A DNA stretch of 64,000 nucleotides from Pacificibacter marinus (GTDB lineage: Bacteria; Pseudomonadota; Alphaproteobacteria; Rhodobacterales; Rhodobacteraceae): NCBI RefSeq assembly GCF_018860505.1, contig NZ_JAHKPU010000019.1, forward strand, positions 1-64,000, given 5' to 3'. A model generated the notes under the pieces. That model worked only from the letters and a program-made list of their open reading frames with translations. It had not been told where the DNA came from and made no database searches. Below, in pieces: positions 63,566 to 64,000 of this stretch. Positions within the stretch are counted from its first letter, which is position 1, and each line of letters opens with the position of its first letter. The position numbers were made by a program, and so were the translations under genes.

Positions 63566-64000
63566 TTACAAAATCACATCTGCAATGAGGCCCACGGTGA
63601 TCGCACCAATGGGTTCGTTGGTGATCGGATCTGTAATCGTATAGGACACTTGGACTTGGTAGACCCCGATGGATTCATCGATTTCCAATTCAGAAATGTG
63701 CATCGCCCCATCCCCTTTTCCATAAGTATCAGAGTGCTTGGCCTCATCGCCTTGCCAATAATCAGAGGTTGCAGAGGAAGCAGCAACATTCAATCCATGG
63801 GCATCCATAATAAACACTTCAGTGATTGAGCCGCCAGCATCGGCCACACGGTGGCGCAAAAAATCTGCTGCATCATTGTTCACAACGGCATCAACAAGAG
63901 GATGCGTGTCGGTTTTCACCTCTGCACGCCACTGTTTGTCTTTGGCGATGATATCGTCAGGCGTCAGGGCCTCATCGACCACATTGCGCACGCGAATGGC
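63566..64000 (-). CDS. Periplasmic PDC/Cache-like sensor protein, N-terminus missing at the window edge
   Basis: The frame is open through the right edge, so only the C-terminal 144 residues are seen. They contain a PDC-type sensor fold: ITEVFIMDAHGLNVAASSAT, then SDYWQGDEAKHSDTYGKG and VYQVQVSYTITDPITNEPIG, closing IGAITVGLIADVIL. No membrane anchor or output domain follows, so it is a free periplasmic or secreted sensor-like protein, if a signal peptide lies beyond the window. It meets the acyltransferase gene tail to tail. Confidence 0.7.
   Translation of the reverse strand, partial: AIRVRNVVDEALTPDDIIAKDKQWRAEVKTDTHPLVDAVVNNDAADFLRHRVADAGGSITEVFIMDAHGLNVAASSATSDYWQGDEAKHSDTYGKGDGAMHISELEIDESIGVYQVQVSYTITDPITNEPIGAITVGLIADVIL

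Overview
The window looks like a chromosomal segment of a marine alphaproteobacterium of the Roseobacter group (Rhodobacterales). The reasons are gene content and order: an NDUFA12 / small MlaD / DUF2155 block beside aat and accBC, a FliG of the divergent roseobacter type standing alone, a DUF3329-like small protein, a Hint-domain-like protein, a sitABCD metal importer, and moderate GC with ATGA-type gene overlaps. There is no phage, insertion sequence, CRISPR array or rRNA. One tRNA gene, tRNA-Leu(TAG), is present.

Layout. 0.2-1.1 kb: a FemAB/GNAT-like transferase. 1.1-13.5 kb: a reductive pyrimidine-catabolism block. PreT and PreA reduce uracil/thymine, a dihydropyrimidinase opens the ring, a Zn-dependent amidohydrolase removes the carbamoyl group, and an omega-aminotransferase removes the beta-alanine nitrogen. 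A four-gene NMT1-type ABC importer lies beside them, and a RutR regulator faces a perfect RutR box at 9141-9156. 13.7-20.5 kb is housekeeping: accB-accC, aat, DUF2155, mlaD-like, NDUFA12, clpX, clpP and a small membrane protein. 20.5-29.9 kb is a metal-uptake region: DUF1513, imelysin, di-heme oxidoreductase and IrpA-type imelysin genes, then sitABCD with two Fur/Mur-like operators. 29.9-33.1 kb holds MYG1, a MATE transporter and a small glyoxalase-like protein.

33.2-44.6 kb is a galactoside-utilisation locus. A substrate-binding protein and two permeases import the sugar, a GH36 alpha-galactosidase and a GH42 beta-galactosidase release galactose, and an SDR dehydrogenase, DgoK and DgoA carry out steps of the De Ley-Doudoroff route. 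The transport ATPase and an IclR regulator are encoded divergently. 44.8-47.5 kb is a two-component system followed by a small exported protein. 48.0-51.1 kb is an arsenic operon (ArsR-ArsC fusion, GAPDH, ArsJ) that should export 1-arseno-3-phosphoglycerate. 51.3-55.9 kb holds the tRNA, a degenerate Hint-like protein, NnrE/NnrD, and glnB-glnA. 56-64 kb holds an alpha/beta-hydrolase-OsmC fusion, two related proteins of unknown function, a GAF protein, purB, fliG, a DMT transporter, an LpxL-type acyltransferase and a truncated periplasmic sensor-like protein.

The least ordinary items are: a 30-codon ORF that copies the N-terminus of NnrE and overlaps its start codon; an SDR dehydrogenase whose catalytic YxxxK lysine is asparagine; the ArsR-ArsC fusion with a possible internal start; an adjacent pair of unknown membrane proteins sharing an N-terminal HPxDSRHPxNR signature; and the Hint-like protein lacking the catalytic cysteine. 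No wholly unknown multi-gene system was evident. All functions are inferred from sequence patterns; no database search was run.
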